Assembly: GCA_946479285.1 (NCBI GenBank) | Contig: CAMLFH010000008.1 | Coordinates: 1 to 64,000 of the forward strand | Reading direction: 5' to 3' | Length of the DNA: 64,000 nt | Source of the DNA: an uncultured Flavobacteriales bacterium | Lineage (GTDB): Bacteria; Bacteroidota; Bacteroidia; Flavobacteriales; Crocinitomicaceae | In this document: one piece after another, positions 53,972 to 62,848 of the stretch | Position numbering within the stretch: position 1 is the stretch's first letter | Layout of the letters: each line of letters opens with the position of its first letter | Notes under the pieces: generated by a model | Seen by the model: the letters and a program-made list of their open reading frames with translations, nothing else | Told to the model about the DNA's origin: nothing | Database searches by the model: none | Translations under genes and position numbers: made by a program

Positions 53972-54022
53972 AGTTCAGGTAGTTCCAATAGTTTAAACTT
54001 TTTGAACCCGCTTTGAACTCTT
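53972..54022. repeat. inverted GTTC/GAAC repeat between convergent genes
   Basis: AGTTC, GTAGTTC and their inverses GAACC, TTGAACT form a two-part stem. It may act as a bidirectional terminator. Related to 12478-12535 and 59040-59085. Confidence 0.45.
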
Positions 54023-55282
54023 TTAACCTTTCACCTCTCCCATATTTCCCGGTTTCTTTTTCCCGAAAAACTTTTTCTTATTGCGGTTGTTATTCTTTCC
54101 GTTGGAAGAACCATTACCACCGCCACCGGAAGCTTTCCACTCAGGAGTTGGTCCAAATGATTCCGGAAGTGCCACTCTTTGAATTTCCATTTCAATCAGT
54201 CGTTCAATCCGCGATAATTTCGGCATGTCTTTCTGATTGATCAGCGTGTATGCTTCTCCTTTCGTATTTGCACGTGCCGTTCTCCCGATTCGGTGAACGT
54301 AATCTTCAGCATCTCTCGGGGCATCGTAATTGATCACCAGGTTGATTTCCTTGATATCAATCCCGCGGCTCATCACATCGGTAGCAACCAGAATACGTGT
54401 TCGTTTGGAGCGGAAACCTCTCAACACTTCTTCACGCTCTTCCTGTTCCAGGTTGGAAGAAACTCCCTGTGTATTTTTATATCCGGCCTTTTTAAGTGCA
54501 TAAACGATCTCGTGAACCTTGCTTTTTGCCGAGGTAAAAATGATGATGCTGTCGTAGTTTACCCGTTCCTTTAATATAAAATCCAACGCGGCATTTTTTT
54601 GTTCGTCAAAACAAAGAATGACATTTTGTGTAACACCCGCTGCCGGTTTGGAAATGGAAAGTGCAATTTCTTTCGGGTTGATCAGGATCTTAGATGCGAG
54701 GTTTTTAATTTTCGCAGGCATCGTTGCGCTAAAAAGCAAAGTCTGTCTCTTTTTGGGAAGCTTCGAAATAATACGTTCAATATCATCCGAAAAACCCATG
54801 TCCAGCATTTTGTCAGCCTCATCCAGGATCAAATGTTCCAGCTGGGAAAAATCAACGTAACCCTGCATGATGTGAGACAATAGTTTTCCCGGAGTTGCAA
54901 CGATAATATCCGTTCCGTCAACAATGGCATTTTTTTGTTCTTCCCAGCGTGTACCGTCACCACCACCGTAAACAGCAGTTGAGCCAACGGAAACAAAGTA
55001 AGACAAACCCTGGATCTCCTGTTCTATTTGGATAGCCAGTTCGCGTGTAGGAACCAGTATAAGTGTATTGATAGATGCATCTTCTTTTCCGGTCAACTTA
55101 TGTAAGATCGGAAGAATGAAAGCCGCGGTTTTACCCGTTCCCGTTTGAGCACAAGCCAATAGATCGCTGTTAGCTAATATTTCAGGAATGGAAAACTGTT
55201 GGATCGGAGTTGCATTTTCGAATCCCATGTGATGGATGGCTTCAAGGACCAAATCATTTAATCCTAATTCATTGAATTTCAT
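54023..55282 (-). CDS. DEAD-box RNA helicase (RhlE-like)
   Basis: A 419-residue ATP-dependent RNA helicase. Q-motif GFENATPIQQFSIPEI, Walker A AQTGTGKT (45-52), LILDEADKMLDMGF, LLFSATMP, VATDVMSRGIDI and HRIGRTARA. The C-terminus is a short Gly/Asn/Lys-rich tail. I place the start at the ATG at 55282, because a TAACTTTG box ends 5 nt before it; an in-frame extension to 55327 would lie upstream of that promoter. It probably works in rRNA or mRNA remodelling. Confidence 0.93.
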   Translation of the reverse strand: MKFNELGLNDLVLEAIHHMGFENATPIQQFSIPEILANSDLLACAQTGTGKTAAFILPILHKLTGKEDASINTLILVPTRELAIQIEQEIQGLSYFVSVGSTAVYGGGDGTRWEEQKNAIVDGTDIIVATPGKLLSHIMQGYVDFSQLEHLILDEADKMLDMGFSDDIERIISKLPKKRQTLLFSATMPAKIKNLASKILINPKEIALSISKPAAGVTQNVILCFDEQKNAALDFILKERVNYDSIIIFTSAKSKVHEIVYALKKAGYKNTQGVSSNLEQEEREEVLRGFRSKRTRILVATDVMSRGIDIKEINLVINYDAPRDAEDYVHRIGRTARANTKGEAYTLINQKDMPKLSRIERLIEMEIQRVALPESFGPTPEWKASGGGGNGSSNGKNNNRNKKKFFGKKKPGNMGEVKG

Positions 55283-55287
55283 AAAAG

Positions 55288-55314
55288 CAAAGTTAGTTAA
55301 TCTATTTGAAGCAA
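55288..55314 (-). promoter_or_regulatory. promoter of the DEAD-box helicase, adjoining the start codon
   Basis: On the minus strand TTG (55314-55312), 16-bp spacer, TAACTTTG (55295-55288), then CTTTT and ATG. The block is nearly identical to the sigma gene at 34100. Confidence 0.6.
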
Positions 55315-55416
55315 GAGTGATTTTCATGCAATAGATGTTTTCTTAATAAATTGTTAAAAACCAGGAAAAATAAATTCCAAAGCAACTAAATAGTTACTAT
55401 ATCCGTTTAGTATTCA

Positions 55417-55424
55417 TAGATTTG
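55417..55424 (+). promoter_or_regulatory. -7 box TAGATTTG before the T9SS adhesin-like gene
   Basis: Exact TAnnTTTG match ending 4 nt before the ATG at 55429. Confidence 0.5.
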
Positions 55425-55428
55425 CGTT

Positions 55429-57834
55429 ATGAAGAAAAATAATGTGGCTGCTAAAAGTTGCTTAAACCTATCGTCTGTTTTTAGGTCAATCGATTACACA
55501 TCCAGGTTCACTTGTATGAAAGTTCTCTCTTTAATTACTGTGTTAGTGAGTTTTACTAGCATTTCAAAAGCTCAGATTGCTTCGGATAATCTAAGTTGGA
55601 TTTCCACAACTTCAGTTACTTCTGCAACCAGTCCATCTTTTAATACCTGCAATGGTCCGGTAAACTACACCATTACTTCACCGCTTGGATTTAGAAATAT
55701 TTCGGCAGCCGGTGACCCAAATTATACAACCGGATTCGTAACTCCAGCCGCAATTTTTGATCCTTCTTTAAGCATTCCTATCACGATTACCTTCTCACAG
55801 GCTGTCTGCAATATACGTATTCGTTTTTCTGATTTGGATGGGGGACAAAATGAGTATCTCAATGCTATTTCTCCTGCTTATAATGGATTAACAGACGTAA
55901 ATGGTGATTTTTCAGATCCGGGAGGTGCTACCCAGGTAAATTCGAATATGGATAATGCCAGCGGATGGGTTGAATGGAATGGGTCTCTCACAAGTATCTC
56001 ATTTAATTACAATCGTCCCGGACCCGGTTGTGGATTGATTATTGATTCAATGATTTTTGAATGTTGTTCAACATCTCCATGCGGACAATATCCTGTTCTG
56101 AATATCGGCAATGATACGATGCTTTGCCAGGGTGCATCAATTACCTATGCGGTTCCTGCAGGCTACGATTCTTACAATTGGAATATCGGAACGGGAAATC
56201 AACCAAGTGTAACCATTACTACTCCCACCACTTTAATCCTGAACGTAGCGAATTTTACTCAAAATTTAGTTGTAAACGGCGATTTTGAAGCCGGAAATAC
56301 AGGATTTACAACCGGTTATGGACCAGGAACGGGCGGATCGTTCGGTTTATTGACCAATCCAAGTACTTATGCCATTACGACTAGTCCCAATTTGGTTCAC
56401 AATAATTTTGGTGCCTGTGCTGACCTGGGAACTACCGGACCAGGAAATATGCTGGTGGTAAACGGATCGAACGTGCCCAATACTACCGTTTGGTCACAGA
56501 CAATCAATGTTGATCCGGCTACCAATTATTCCTTTTCTGCCTGGGTAACCAGTGTTGAGAATATCACTCAGTCCAATGTGACGGTTTTACAGTTCTTTAT
56601 CGATGGAGTTCAAATCGGGCCGGTTTTTAGCCCTGCACTTTCTTCATGCAGCTGGCTGCAATTTATTCAAACATGGAATTCAGGAGTGAGTACCTCTGCT
56701 ACTATCAGTATTGTGGCGCAGGTTTCAAGTGGAAACAATGACTTTGCAATCGATAATATTACGTTCAATACAGTTTGCCCGCAATCAGATACGATTGTGA
56801 TCACTTATGATCCGTCTACCATAACTGCGGGACCAAATCTTACTTTCTGTCAAAACGAAACAGAAAGCATTACAGCTACAGCAAATTTTGCAAATCCGAA
56901 TTTTACCTGGGTTTCGGGACAAACAGGAGCAACCATTACCCCGGCAGCTTCCGGTGATTACGTGGTTCAGGCGGTTTCTCCAAATGGATGTAACTTACGG
57001 GATACAGTTGCAGTAACAATCAAGGCAATGCCTTGGGATTTTGATACGGTGGCTTCAATTCCTTCAGATTGTGGTTTGAACAACGGAGCAGTTTATGTCT
57101 TAATGACTGGTAACTTCCTTGGTCAGCCGCTTTATACGTGGAGTGGTCCTGGAGCGAATAATCCGAACCAGATCAATGCTTCCGTATGGCAGAATCTTTC
57201 TCCGGGCTGGTATTATATTGATGTGGAAAACAATGGCTGTCACAGAAATGATTCTGTTTTGGTTTTGCCGTTGAATCCGCCGGTAGCGAACGTTTCTGCC
57301 AACCCAACTTCAGGTTATGGGCCGCTTTCGGTGACTTTCACCAATGGAAGTACGAATGCAAACAATTACGACTGGTATTTCGGAAACGGGAATAGCACCA
57401 CGGCAACGGACCTTTCTTCACAAAACCAGGTTTATGATTCGGTGGGAACTTATTTGGTGACTTTGGTGGCGATCAACGGAAATTGTACAGACACAGCTTA
57501 TGTTACTGTAACCGTGATTCCTCCATACGTTCCGCCGGTTATTCCACCAATTGTACCGGTTGATCTGAAGACTCCGAATATCTTTACACCGAATGGAGAT
57601 AAAGTGAATGATTTCTTTACGTTTGAATTATTGAACATCAAGTCATTGGATGTAACGATCGTGAATCGCTGGGGAAATCCGGTATACACTTCCAGTACAG
57701 TACCATTCAGCTGGGATGGAAAAGACTCTGCCGGAAATATGATGGAAGAAGGTGTTTACTTTTACAAATACACTGCGAAAGGAGCACAGGACGAGCCGTT
57801 TGAAGGACAGGGATTTGTACAATTATTCAAGTAG
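55429..57834 (+). CDS. T9SS type B sorting-domain protein with PKD domain (adhesin-like)
   Basis: A 801-residue secreted protein. The signal peptide is MKVLSLITVLVSFTSISKAQ (residues 30-49 if the first ATG is used). The middle holds beta-sandwich modules with a carbohydrate/adhesion look, an Ig-like region, and a PKD domain (about 625-690, SVTFTNGS ... YDWYFGNGNS). The end (715-801) is a gliding-motility-associated C-terminal (CHU_C) domain, IFTPNGDKVNDFFTF to GFVQLFK, which targets the protein to T9SS. If the box at 55417 starts transcription at 55429, the alternative start at 55516 (M30) would have an ~85-nt leader. Confidence 0.85.
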   Translation: MKKNNVAAKSCLNLSSVFRSIDYTSRFTCMKVLSLITVLVSFTSISKAQIASDNLSWISTTSVTSATSPSFNTCNGPVNYTITSPLGFRNISAAGDPNYTTGFVTPAAIFDPSLSIPITITFSQAVCNIRIRFSDLDGGQNEYLNAISPAYNGLTDVNGDFSDPGGATQVNSNMDNASGWVEWNGSLTSISFNYNRPGPGCGLIIDSMIFECCSTSPCGQYPVLNIGNDTMLCQGASITYAVPAGYDSYNWNIGTGNQPSVTITTPTTLILNVANFTQNLVVNGDFEAGNTGFTTGYGPGTGGSFGLLTNPSTYAITTSPNLVHNNFGACADLGTTGPGNMLVVNGSNVPNTTVWSQTINVDPATNYSFSAWVTSVENITQSNVTVLQFFIDGVQIGPVFSPALSSCSWLQFIQTWNSGVSTSATISIVAQVSSGNNDFAIDNITFNTVCPQSDTIVITYDPSTITAGPNLTFCQNETESITATANFANPNFTWVSGQTGATITPAASGDYVVQAVSPNGCNLRDTVAVTIKAMPWDFDTVASIPSDCGLNNGAVYVLMTGNFLGQPLYTWSGPGANNPNQINASVWQNLSPGWYYIDVENNGCHRNDSVLVLPLNPPVANVSANPTSGYGPLSVTFTNGSTNANNYDWYFGNGNSTTATDLSSQNQVYDSVGTYLVTLVAINGNCTDTAYVTVTVIPPYVPPVIPPIVPVDLKTPNIFTPNGDKVNDFFTFELLNIKSLDVTIVNRWGNPVYTSSTVPFSWDGKDSAGNMMEEGVYFYKYTAKGAQDEPFEGQGFVQLFK

Positions 57835-57856
57835 AAAACCAACATTTAATATAGTT

Positions 57857-57898
57857 ATGGCGGGCCGGAATCATTTTTTCTGAGCCCGCCATTTTTTT
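57857..57898. terminator. strong terminator after the T9SS gene
   Basis: ATGGCGGGC ... GCCCGCCAT followed by TTTTTT. It overlaps the 3' end of the convergent lipoprotein gene at 57871. Confidence 0.8.
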
Positions 57899-58350
57899 AA
57901 AGTCAATTCTTCGTCTTCCACCACATCGTAATAATAAATGCTGTTATCCGGGTAGATGCGAAACTCAAAGTAGGTTGCCAAAGCTTCGCCGTTATCTTCC
58001 GAAATGGATATTCCGTAGTATTCCTGATCATCGGAAGGCTCGGAAGAAATACGTCCAACCAAATGGCGTTTTCCTTTTGATTCCCGATCAATCTTATCAG
58101 AAAGCGCTTGTACCTCCGGAAGTGCCCACACTTGATCGATCAGTTTATCTTCCGTATCAGAGAGTTTCACATGTGAATCTTTCTTTGGCTTGGGAGTTTC
58201 CTTTATATCTTTTTGATCTACTTGTGTTCCGTCCACTTCGTCCTGGATTTCTACAGGAGCTTCCGGAATTTCTTTTTCTTCCACGTTATCGCCGCACGAA
58301 AATAGAAGTGCCGAAAAAAGAATTGCTGCTATTGATTTGAAATTTTTCAT
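57871..58350 (-). CDS. lipoprotein of unknown function
   Basis: A 159-residue lipoprotein (LLFSC, Cys19) with a charged linker (E/K-rich, to about 60) and a ~95-residue domain (HLVGRISSEPSDDQEYYGIS ... FEFRIYPDNSIYYYDV). Not recognised. Confidence 0.55.
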   Translation of the reverse strand: MKNFKSIAAILFSALLFSCGDNVEEKEIPEAPVEIQDEVDGTQVDQKDIKETPKPKKDSHVKLSDTEDKLIDQVWALPEVQALSDKIDRESKGKRHLVGRISSEPSDDQEYYGISISEDNGEALATYFEFRIYPDNSIYYYDVVEDEELTLKKWRAQKK

Positions 58351-58405
58351 GTAAACAAGTTAATTATAAATCCGTATATTTAGTAATAAATTTAACACCT
58401 CTTAT

Positions 58406-59026
58406 ATGAAAATAGTGATTGGATTAATAGCATGTATTGTCAGCTCTTTGAGTTTCGGACAGGTTGCTTTGGGGATGCCGGAATACAACGTGGTATATCG
58501 TGGATATGATAATAAGTTTGTGATCGGTGCAGGTGAAGAGTCGCGTTTCGTGATATTGGAAAGCGCACAGGCGGAAATTTTCAGAGGTGATTCCTGTTTT
58601 TACGTAAGACCGAATGGTCCGGAAAAAACACTGACTCTAACCATGAAGAACCTGAAAGAGAACAAGGTGTTGAAAACGTATGAGTACCGGGTATTGAATT
58701 TGCCGGTTCCTTCTGTTTACATTGGAAGTGCATTGGAAGGTACAACTGTTGTGACTTTAGACCAGGAATTAGTGCGGGTAGGTTACGAAGACAATGCAGT
58801 ACTGCAAAGTGCAGGATTTGATGTGATCAGTTACGAAGTGACTTCTGTAGCAATTGCAAATCCGCTTCCTTCCATTAACGGTTCAAAGATAACAGCGGAA
58901 GTCATGGAAGCATTGACCAAAGCAAAAGCCGCAAATAAAGGAAAACCGGTAACCTTCAACCTGGTTGTTCAGGCAAAAGGAAAAGACGGATTGATTCGTA
59001 AAAGAACCGCGGCGTTCATATATTAA
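58406..59026 (+). CDS. secreted GldM C-terminal-domain-like protein
   Basis: A 206-residue protein with a signal peptide (1-19). The opening PEYNVVYRGYDNKFVIGAGE and the later YRVLNLPVPSVYIGS resemble the periplasmic C-terminal domains of GldM of the T9SS motor. Only those domains are present; the GldM transmembrane and coiled-coil parts are absent. A periplasmic binding role linked to T9SS is possible but unproven. Confidence 0.55.
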   Translation: MKIVIGLIACIVSSLSFGQVALGMPEYNVVYRGYDNKFVIGAGEESRFVILESAQAEIFRGDSCFYVRPNGPEKTLTLTMKNLKENKVLKTYEYRVLNLPVPSVYIGSALEGTTVVTLDQELVRVGYEDNAVLQSAGFDVISYEVTSVAIANPLPSINGSKITAEVMEALTKAKAANKGKPVTFNLVVQAKGKDGLIRKRTAAFIY

Positions 59027-59098
59027 GAATTGCTCAAATTGGAACGGTGTAACTTTTGAACTATTTGAACCTATTTAAGTAAAAGCAAAGCTTTTTCT

Positions 59099-59106
59099 TA
59101 AATTTG
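59099..59106 (+). promoter_or_regulatory. -7 box TAAATTTG before the serine hydrolase at 59111
   Basis: Exact TAnnTTTG match ending 4 nt before the ATG. No good -33 TTG was seen. Confidence 0.45.
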
Positions 59107-59110
59107 CGCC

Positions 59111-60343
59111 ATGATTTCCCGATTTACACCCTTTTTTGTACTTTTTTTGTTGCTTTTTTCTTGTCACACGGACAATGAAACAGCAAAAGTTACTGGTTCG
59201 GAAGTGGTATATAAGGGCTTTCAATTCCCGAAGTTCAATCCGGTCCCAAAATCATTTATTCCGCATTATTACGATAGTATCAGTCATTTTTACCGCGAAC
59301 GTATTGCAGATGATTTTAACGGCATGTTCCTGGTAGCCAAGAATGGGGAAATTGTCTATGAACGCTACAAAGGATTGGCGAATGAGCAGTTTAATCAGCG
59401 AGTGGACAAACACACCCCCTTGCATGTAGCTTCCATTTCCAAAGTGGTAACGGCTATGATTATTTGCAAATTGGCAGATTCGAACCTGGTTGTTCTGGAT
59501 AAAGACATTCGTTCGTATTTACCGGAAATCATGTACGACGGAATTACGGTCAGAATGCTTTTGAATCACCGCAGTGGAATTCCCTATTACGGTTATTTCC
59601 CTTATACGATCTGGCCTGCAACGAAAAACCTGACGAACGGGAAAATCGTGCAGCTCTTGAATACCTATAAGATGCCTTTGTATTTCCCTCCGAATTCGCA
59701 GTTTTCTTACTGCAATACCAATTATGTTTTGCTGGCACTGATCGCAGAGCGCATTACCCACAAGAAGTTTCCTGCTCTGGCAAAGGAGATGATCTTCGAA
59801 CCTTTAAAAATGACGGATTCATTCATCAACGATGGATCCCAGAATTCAGATTCATTGGCGCGTTCTTACGATTCGAAGAACAGGTTGGAGCCGTTTACGA
59901 ATTTAGACGGTGTTTACGGCGATAAGAACCTGTATACAACAGCCCGCGATTTGTTAAAGCTGGATAAAGCGACGTATTCTGCAGCTTTTTTGAGTGATTC
60001 GATCAAGAAACAAATGTTCCGTGGTTACAGCTATGAGCGTAAGGGGAAAAGTAATTACGGGTTGGGTTACCGCATGCGCGAAGACAAGGGGAAATCAACC
60101 TTGTTCTTCCACACAGGTTGGTGGCACGGAAATACGGGCTGCTATGCTTCACTCAGAAAAGATACGATTTGTATGATTATTATTTCAAATCATTATACCA
60201 AAAAGGTTTTTGGGATCAATCGTTTGTCAACCCTTTTCGGGAATTACCCTTACGAACCGCTGATTGATACGAAGGAGAATTTCATCAAGCCGAATGATGC
60301 GATTTTACAAATGGATGAAGCGGTGAAAAAGAAGAAAAAATGA
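59111..60343 (+). CDS. serine hydrolase lipoprotein (beta-lactamase/penicillin-binding fold)
   Basis: A 410-residue lipoprotein (LLFSC, Cys18). SxxK Ser108-Lys111 (SISK), YxN at Tyr200-Asn202 (YCN), and a C-terminal HTGWWHG as the KTG-like motif. Probably an esterase, D,D-peptidase or related enzyme. It overlaps the YchJ-like gene by 4 bp. Confidence 0.85.
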   Translation: MISRFTPFFVLFLLLFSCHTDNETAKVTGSEVVYKGFQFPKFNPVPKSFIPHYYDSISHFYRERIADDFNGMFLVAKNGEIVYERYKGLANEQFNQRVDKHTPLHVASISKVVTAMIICKLADSNLVVLDKDIRSYLPEIMYDGITVRMLLNHRSGIPYYGYFPYTIWPATKNLTNGKIVQLLNTYKMPLYFPPNSQFSYCNTNYVLLALIAERITHKKFPALAKEMIFEPLKMTDSFINDGSQNSDSLARSYDSKNRLEPFTNLDGVYGDKNLYTTARDLLKLDKATYSAAFLSDSIKKQMFRGYSYERKGKSNYGLGYRMREDKGKSTLFFHTGWWHGNTGCYASLRKDTICMIIISNHYTKKVFGINRLSTLFGNYPYEPLIDTKENFIKPNDAILQMDEAVKKKKK

Positions 60344-60723
60344 GTTTAGAATCGGTTCAGTTGTGTTATTGCGGCAGTCAAAGACCGTTCAGTGAATGCT
60401 GTGAACCATTTCTGCTTGGGGCCGCTTTGCCTTCAACAGCTGAAGAATTGATGCGCTCACGTTATTCTGCTTATGTAACCTGCAATGTTGCTTACATTTT
60501 AGAAACAACTTCGCCTAAGTATAGAAAATACTACAATTCCAAATCGATATTGGAATGGGCTCACAACAGTACCTGGATCAGTTTGGAAATCCTTTCAGCT
60601 TCTGAAAAACGCGTGAAATTCGTAGCTGCTTATTTGGACGAGAGGGGTGAATTGAATCGTCACACGGAAGATTCCCGCTTCGAGAAAATCGGAGAGCGCT
60701 GGTATTTTATGGATGGGAAGTGA
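60340..60723 (+). CDS. YchJ-family protein with SEC-C motif
   Basis: A 127-residue protein with CYCGSQRPFSECC (Cys9, Cys11, Cys20, Cys21), a zinc-binding SEC-C motif, followed by a YchJ-type middle (MRSRYSAYVTCNVAYILETT). Function unknown. The start overlaps the hydrolase stop. Confidence 0.82.
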   Translation: MSLESVQLCYCGSQRPFSECCEPFLLGAALPSTAEELMRSRYSAYVTCNVAYILETTSPKYRKYYNSKSILEWAHNSTWISLEILSASEKRVKFVAAYLDERGELNRHTEDSRFEKIGERWYFMDGK

Positions 60724-60740
60724 ATCCATATTGAAATATC

Positions 60741-60770
60741 AGTAGGGATGCGATGCTCCGCGTCTCTACT
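60741..60770. terminator. palindrome between convergent genes
   Basis: AGTAGGGATGCG / CGCGTCTCTACT arms between the stops at 60723 and 60769, the same GTAGG-type family. Confidence 0.55.
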
Positions 60771-61725
60771 ATTTAAATAATTCCGTCAAAACCCGCCCTT
60801 TGCCTGTCGGCATGGAAAAATGCAGGATTTCTGCAATCGTTTTACTGATATCCAATTGCTCCGCACATTCTTTAGACTCAACGTTCTTTTTGAAATCCGG
60901 TCCTATAGCCAGCAAACTAATATGACGACAGCCTTCACAGTTATCGCCGTGACTGATGTAACCGTCTTTGCGTCCGTCTAAATGTCGCCCATGGTCGTTG
61001 GTGATGATCAGCGTGGTTTTATCTTTCATTTTCTCATTCGACTGGATCATGTTCCACAAACGGAAAGTATAATCATCGCATTTTTGAATGGATTTCAAAT
61101 ACATGTCCCATTGCTTGGAATGCGCATAGGCATCAGCAGCCAACAAATTTATCAGCATGAGGTGCGGCGGATTGTTTCCTGAAATGACTTCCGTTACTTT
61201 GTCAAACGTTTCCTGGTCGGAAGTGTAATCTGCTCCGTTTCCGTGAAGTCCGCAGTAAGTTTCAGGTTTGTAAACATTCCACCATTTCTTATAATTTGTA
61301 TTTCCGAGAACTTCCAGTTTGCCTTTGCTGGAAATAACCCAGGCATCTGATTTCGGAACCCCTTTTTCTTTCAGGTAGTACTGGAACATGGAAGGGTATT
61401 TCGGAAGCTGTTTTCCGGCATTTGAAAGTCGTTGGTATCTTCCGGTGATAATTGCCGAGTGACCGGAAATCGTATATGTAGGACCGTTGTTGCGGAAGTT
61501 GCTCAATAAAACGCCCTCTTTTTTTAGTTCATTTCCCAGGTGAGGAATGTATTGATAAGTCGTATCTCCAAATGTTTCTGTAAAACGCGGTCCGTCAATA
61601 ATCAGTACGATCACGTATTCGGTATTGTATTTTACCGCCTTCTGTTCAGGTAGTTTGTTGAAATCGAAGGAGGAGATCAAAAGCACTCCAACTGCAATGA
61701 CCACTGAAAGTAACAATTTAGCCAT
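60769..61725 (-). CDS. alkaline-phosphatase/sulfatase-fold metallohydrolase
   Basis: A 318-residue secreted protein with an N-terminal signal-anchor (1-20). Metal and nucleophile positions of the superfamily: LIIDG (Asp44), TISGHSA (Thr85), DAYAHSK, and NDHGRH. Likely a phosphodiesterase or phosphatase; substrate unknown. A single-gene unit. Confidence 0.82.
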   Translation of the reverse strand: MAKLLLSVVIAVGVLLISSFDFNKLPEQKAVKYNTEYVIVLIIDGPRFTETFGDTTYQYIPHLGNELKKEGVLLSNFRNNGPTYTISGHSAIITGRYQRLSNAGKQLPKYPSMFQYYLKEKGVPKSDAWVISSKGKLEVLGNTNYKKWWNVYKPETYCGLHGNGADYTSDQETFDKVTEVISGNNPPHLMLINLLAADAYAHSKQWDMYLKSIQKCDDYTFRLWNMIQSNEKMKDKTTLIITNDHGRHLDGRKDGYISHGDNCEGCRHISLLAIGPDFKKNVESKECAEQLDISKTIAEILHFSMPTGKGRVLTELFK

Positions 61726-62050
61726 GTTTCATTTTGAAGTCTTAAAGTTACCTTTTTCTATGAAATACAGTCGTTATGAAATATTGGCGTTATAAAATAA
61801 TCCCGTTTTTGTAACGTTTCTTACTTTTAGTATTCTAAAATGAGTGTCTTCTGCTTATGGTGAACTTTTTCAGAGTTGATTATTTAATTCATTGCGTAAG
61901 ATTTCTATTTCCGGATAGGGAAAAGAGACATTCTTTTTTATTAAATGAGTACGCTTTACAAGAGGTTCGGACTCAGAACAATCCATTCAATTTTATACGA
62001 CGCTGCTAGCTGCAATTTACAAAGGAGATTACAACTATTTATACAGAACT

Positions 62051-62803
62051 ATGAAAACTAAGAGAGTACTAATTATTGATGACGAAGTTGATGCAAGACG
62101 CGTAATATCTAAATACTTAGAACGATATTTTCCCAATTTCCAGGTACTGGGAGAAGCAGATTCTTTCAAATCTGCTGTACAATTAATCAATGAAACAGAA
62201 GCCGATCTGATTTTTATCGATATTAACCTTGGTGACGGAACCGGATTTGATGTGTTGGACGAAAGTGATGCTTTTGCTGCTCAAATCATATTTACAACTG
62301 CTTTCGATCAATATGCCGTAAAAGCTTTCAGATACCAGGCACTGGATTACTTAATGAAACCGATCGATTCGGAATTGTTTGTAGAAGCTGTGAACCAGGC
62401 ATTGGATAAAGTGCGGGAACGAAAGTCCATGAGTGCCGATCAGATTATGATCTCTTATGGAAACGGGGAACGCAAAATTTCTATTCCAACAGCAGACGGA
62501 ATGTGCTTCATTCGTTTGGATTCAATAGTTTCTTTCGAAGCAGACAGTTCTTACTGCAAAGTTTTCCTGGATGACGGAAAAGAAATCCTGGTTTCAAAAC
62601 CTCTGAAATTTTTCGACGATAAATTGAAAGCAAACGTGAACTTCATTCGTCCGCACAAATCATTTATTGTCAATATGAAGTTTGTAGACGAATACCTCAA
62701 GGAAGAAGGCGGATACATTAAAATGAAAAACGGATTGAAGATCCCGATCTCGCGTCAGAAGAAAGAAGACGTGATTCGTGATTTGCAGACGCATTTTTTG
62801 TAG
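62051..62803 (+). CDS. LytTR response regulator
   Basis: A 250-residue regulator. Receiver domain 1-120 with Asp10-Asp11 and the phosphoacceptor Asp57 (FIDINLGD), and a C-terminal LytTR DNA-binding domain (about 145-250; RLDSIVSFEADSSYCKVFLD, RPHKSFIVNMKFVDEY). No histidine kinase lies adjacent; the partner is elsewhere. The upstream gap 61726-62050 (325 bases) holds no gene or clear signal that I could see. Confidence 0.9.
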   Translation: MKTKRVLIIDDEVDARRVISKYLERYFPNFQVLGEADSFKSAVQLINETEADLIFIDINLGDGTGFDVLDESDAFAAQIIFTTAFDQYAVKAFRYQALDYLMKPIDSELFVEAVNQALDKVRERKSMSADQIMISYGNGERKISIPTADGMCFIRLDSIVSFEADSSYCKVFLDDGKEILVSKPLKFFDDKLKANVNFIRPHKSFIVNMKFVDEYLKEEGGYIKMKNGLKIPISRQKKEDVIRDLQTHFL

Positions 62804-62830
62804 GCGCGTGACGCATCACGCGCATACAAA
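62797..62830. terminator. palindrome between the LytTR and TolC genes
   Basis: TTTGTAGGCGCGTGA / TCACGCGCATACAAA arms around CGCA, overlapping the LytTR stop, between convergent genes. One mismatch pair. Confidence 0.65.
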
Positions 62831-62848
62831 ATGCGATGCTTCGAGTAC

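Noticed and set aside
61945..62061. 38-codon plus-strand frame before the LytTR gene
   Set aside because: It overlaps the LytTR start, is not recognised as any family, and could arise by chance.
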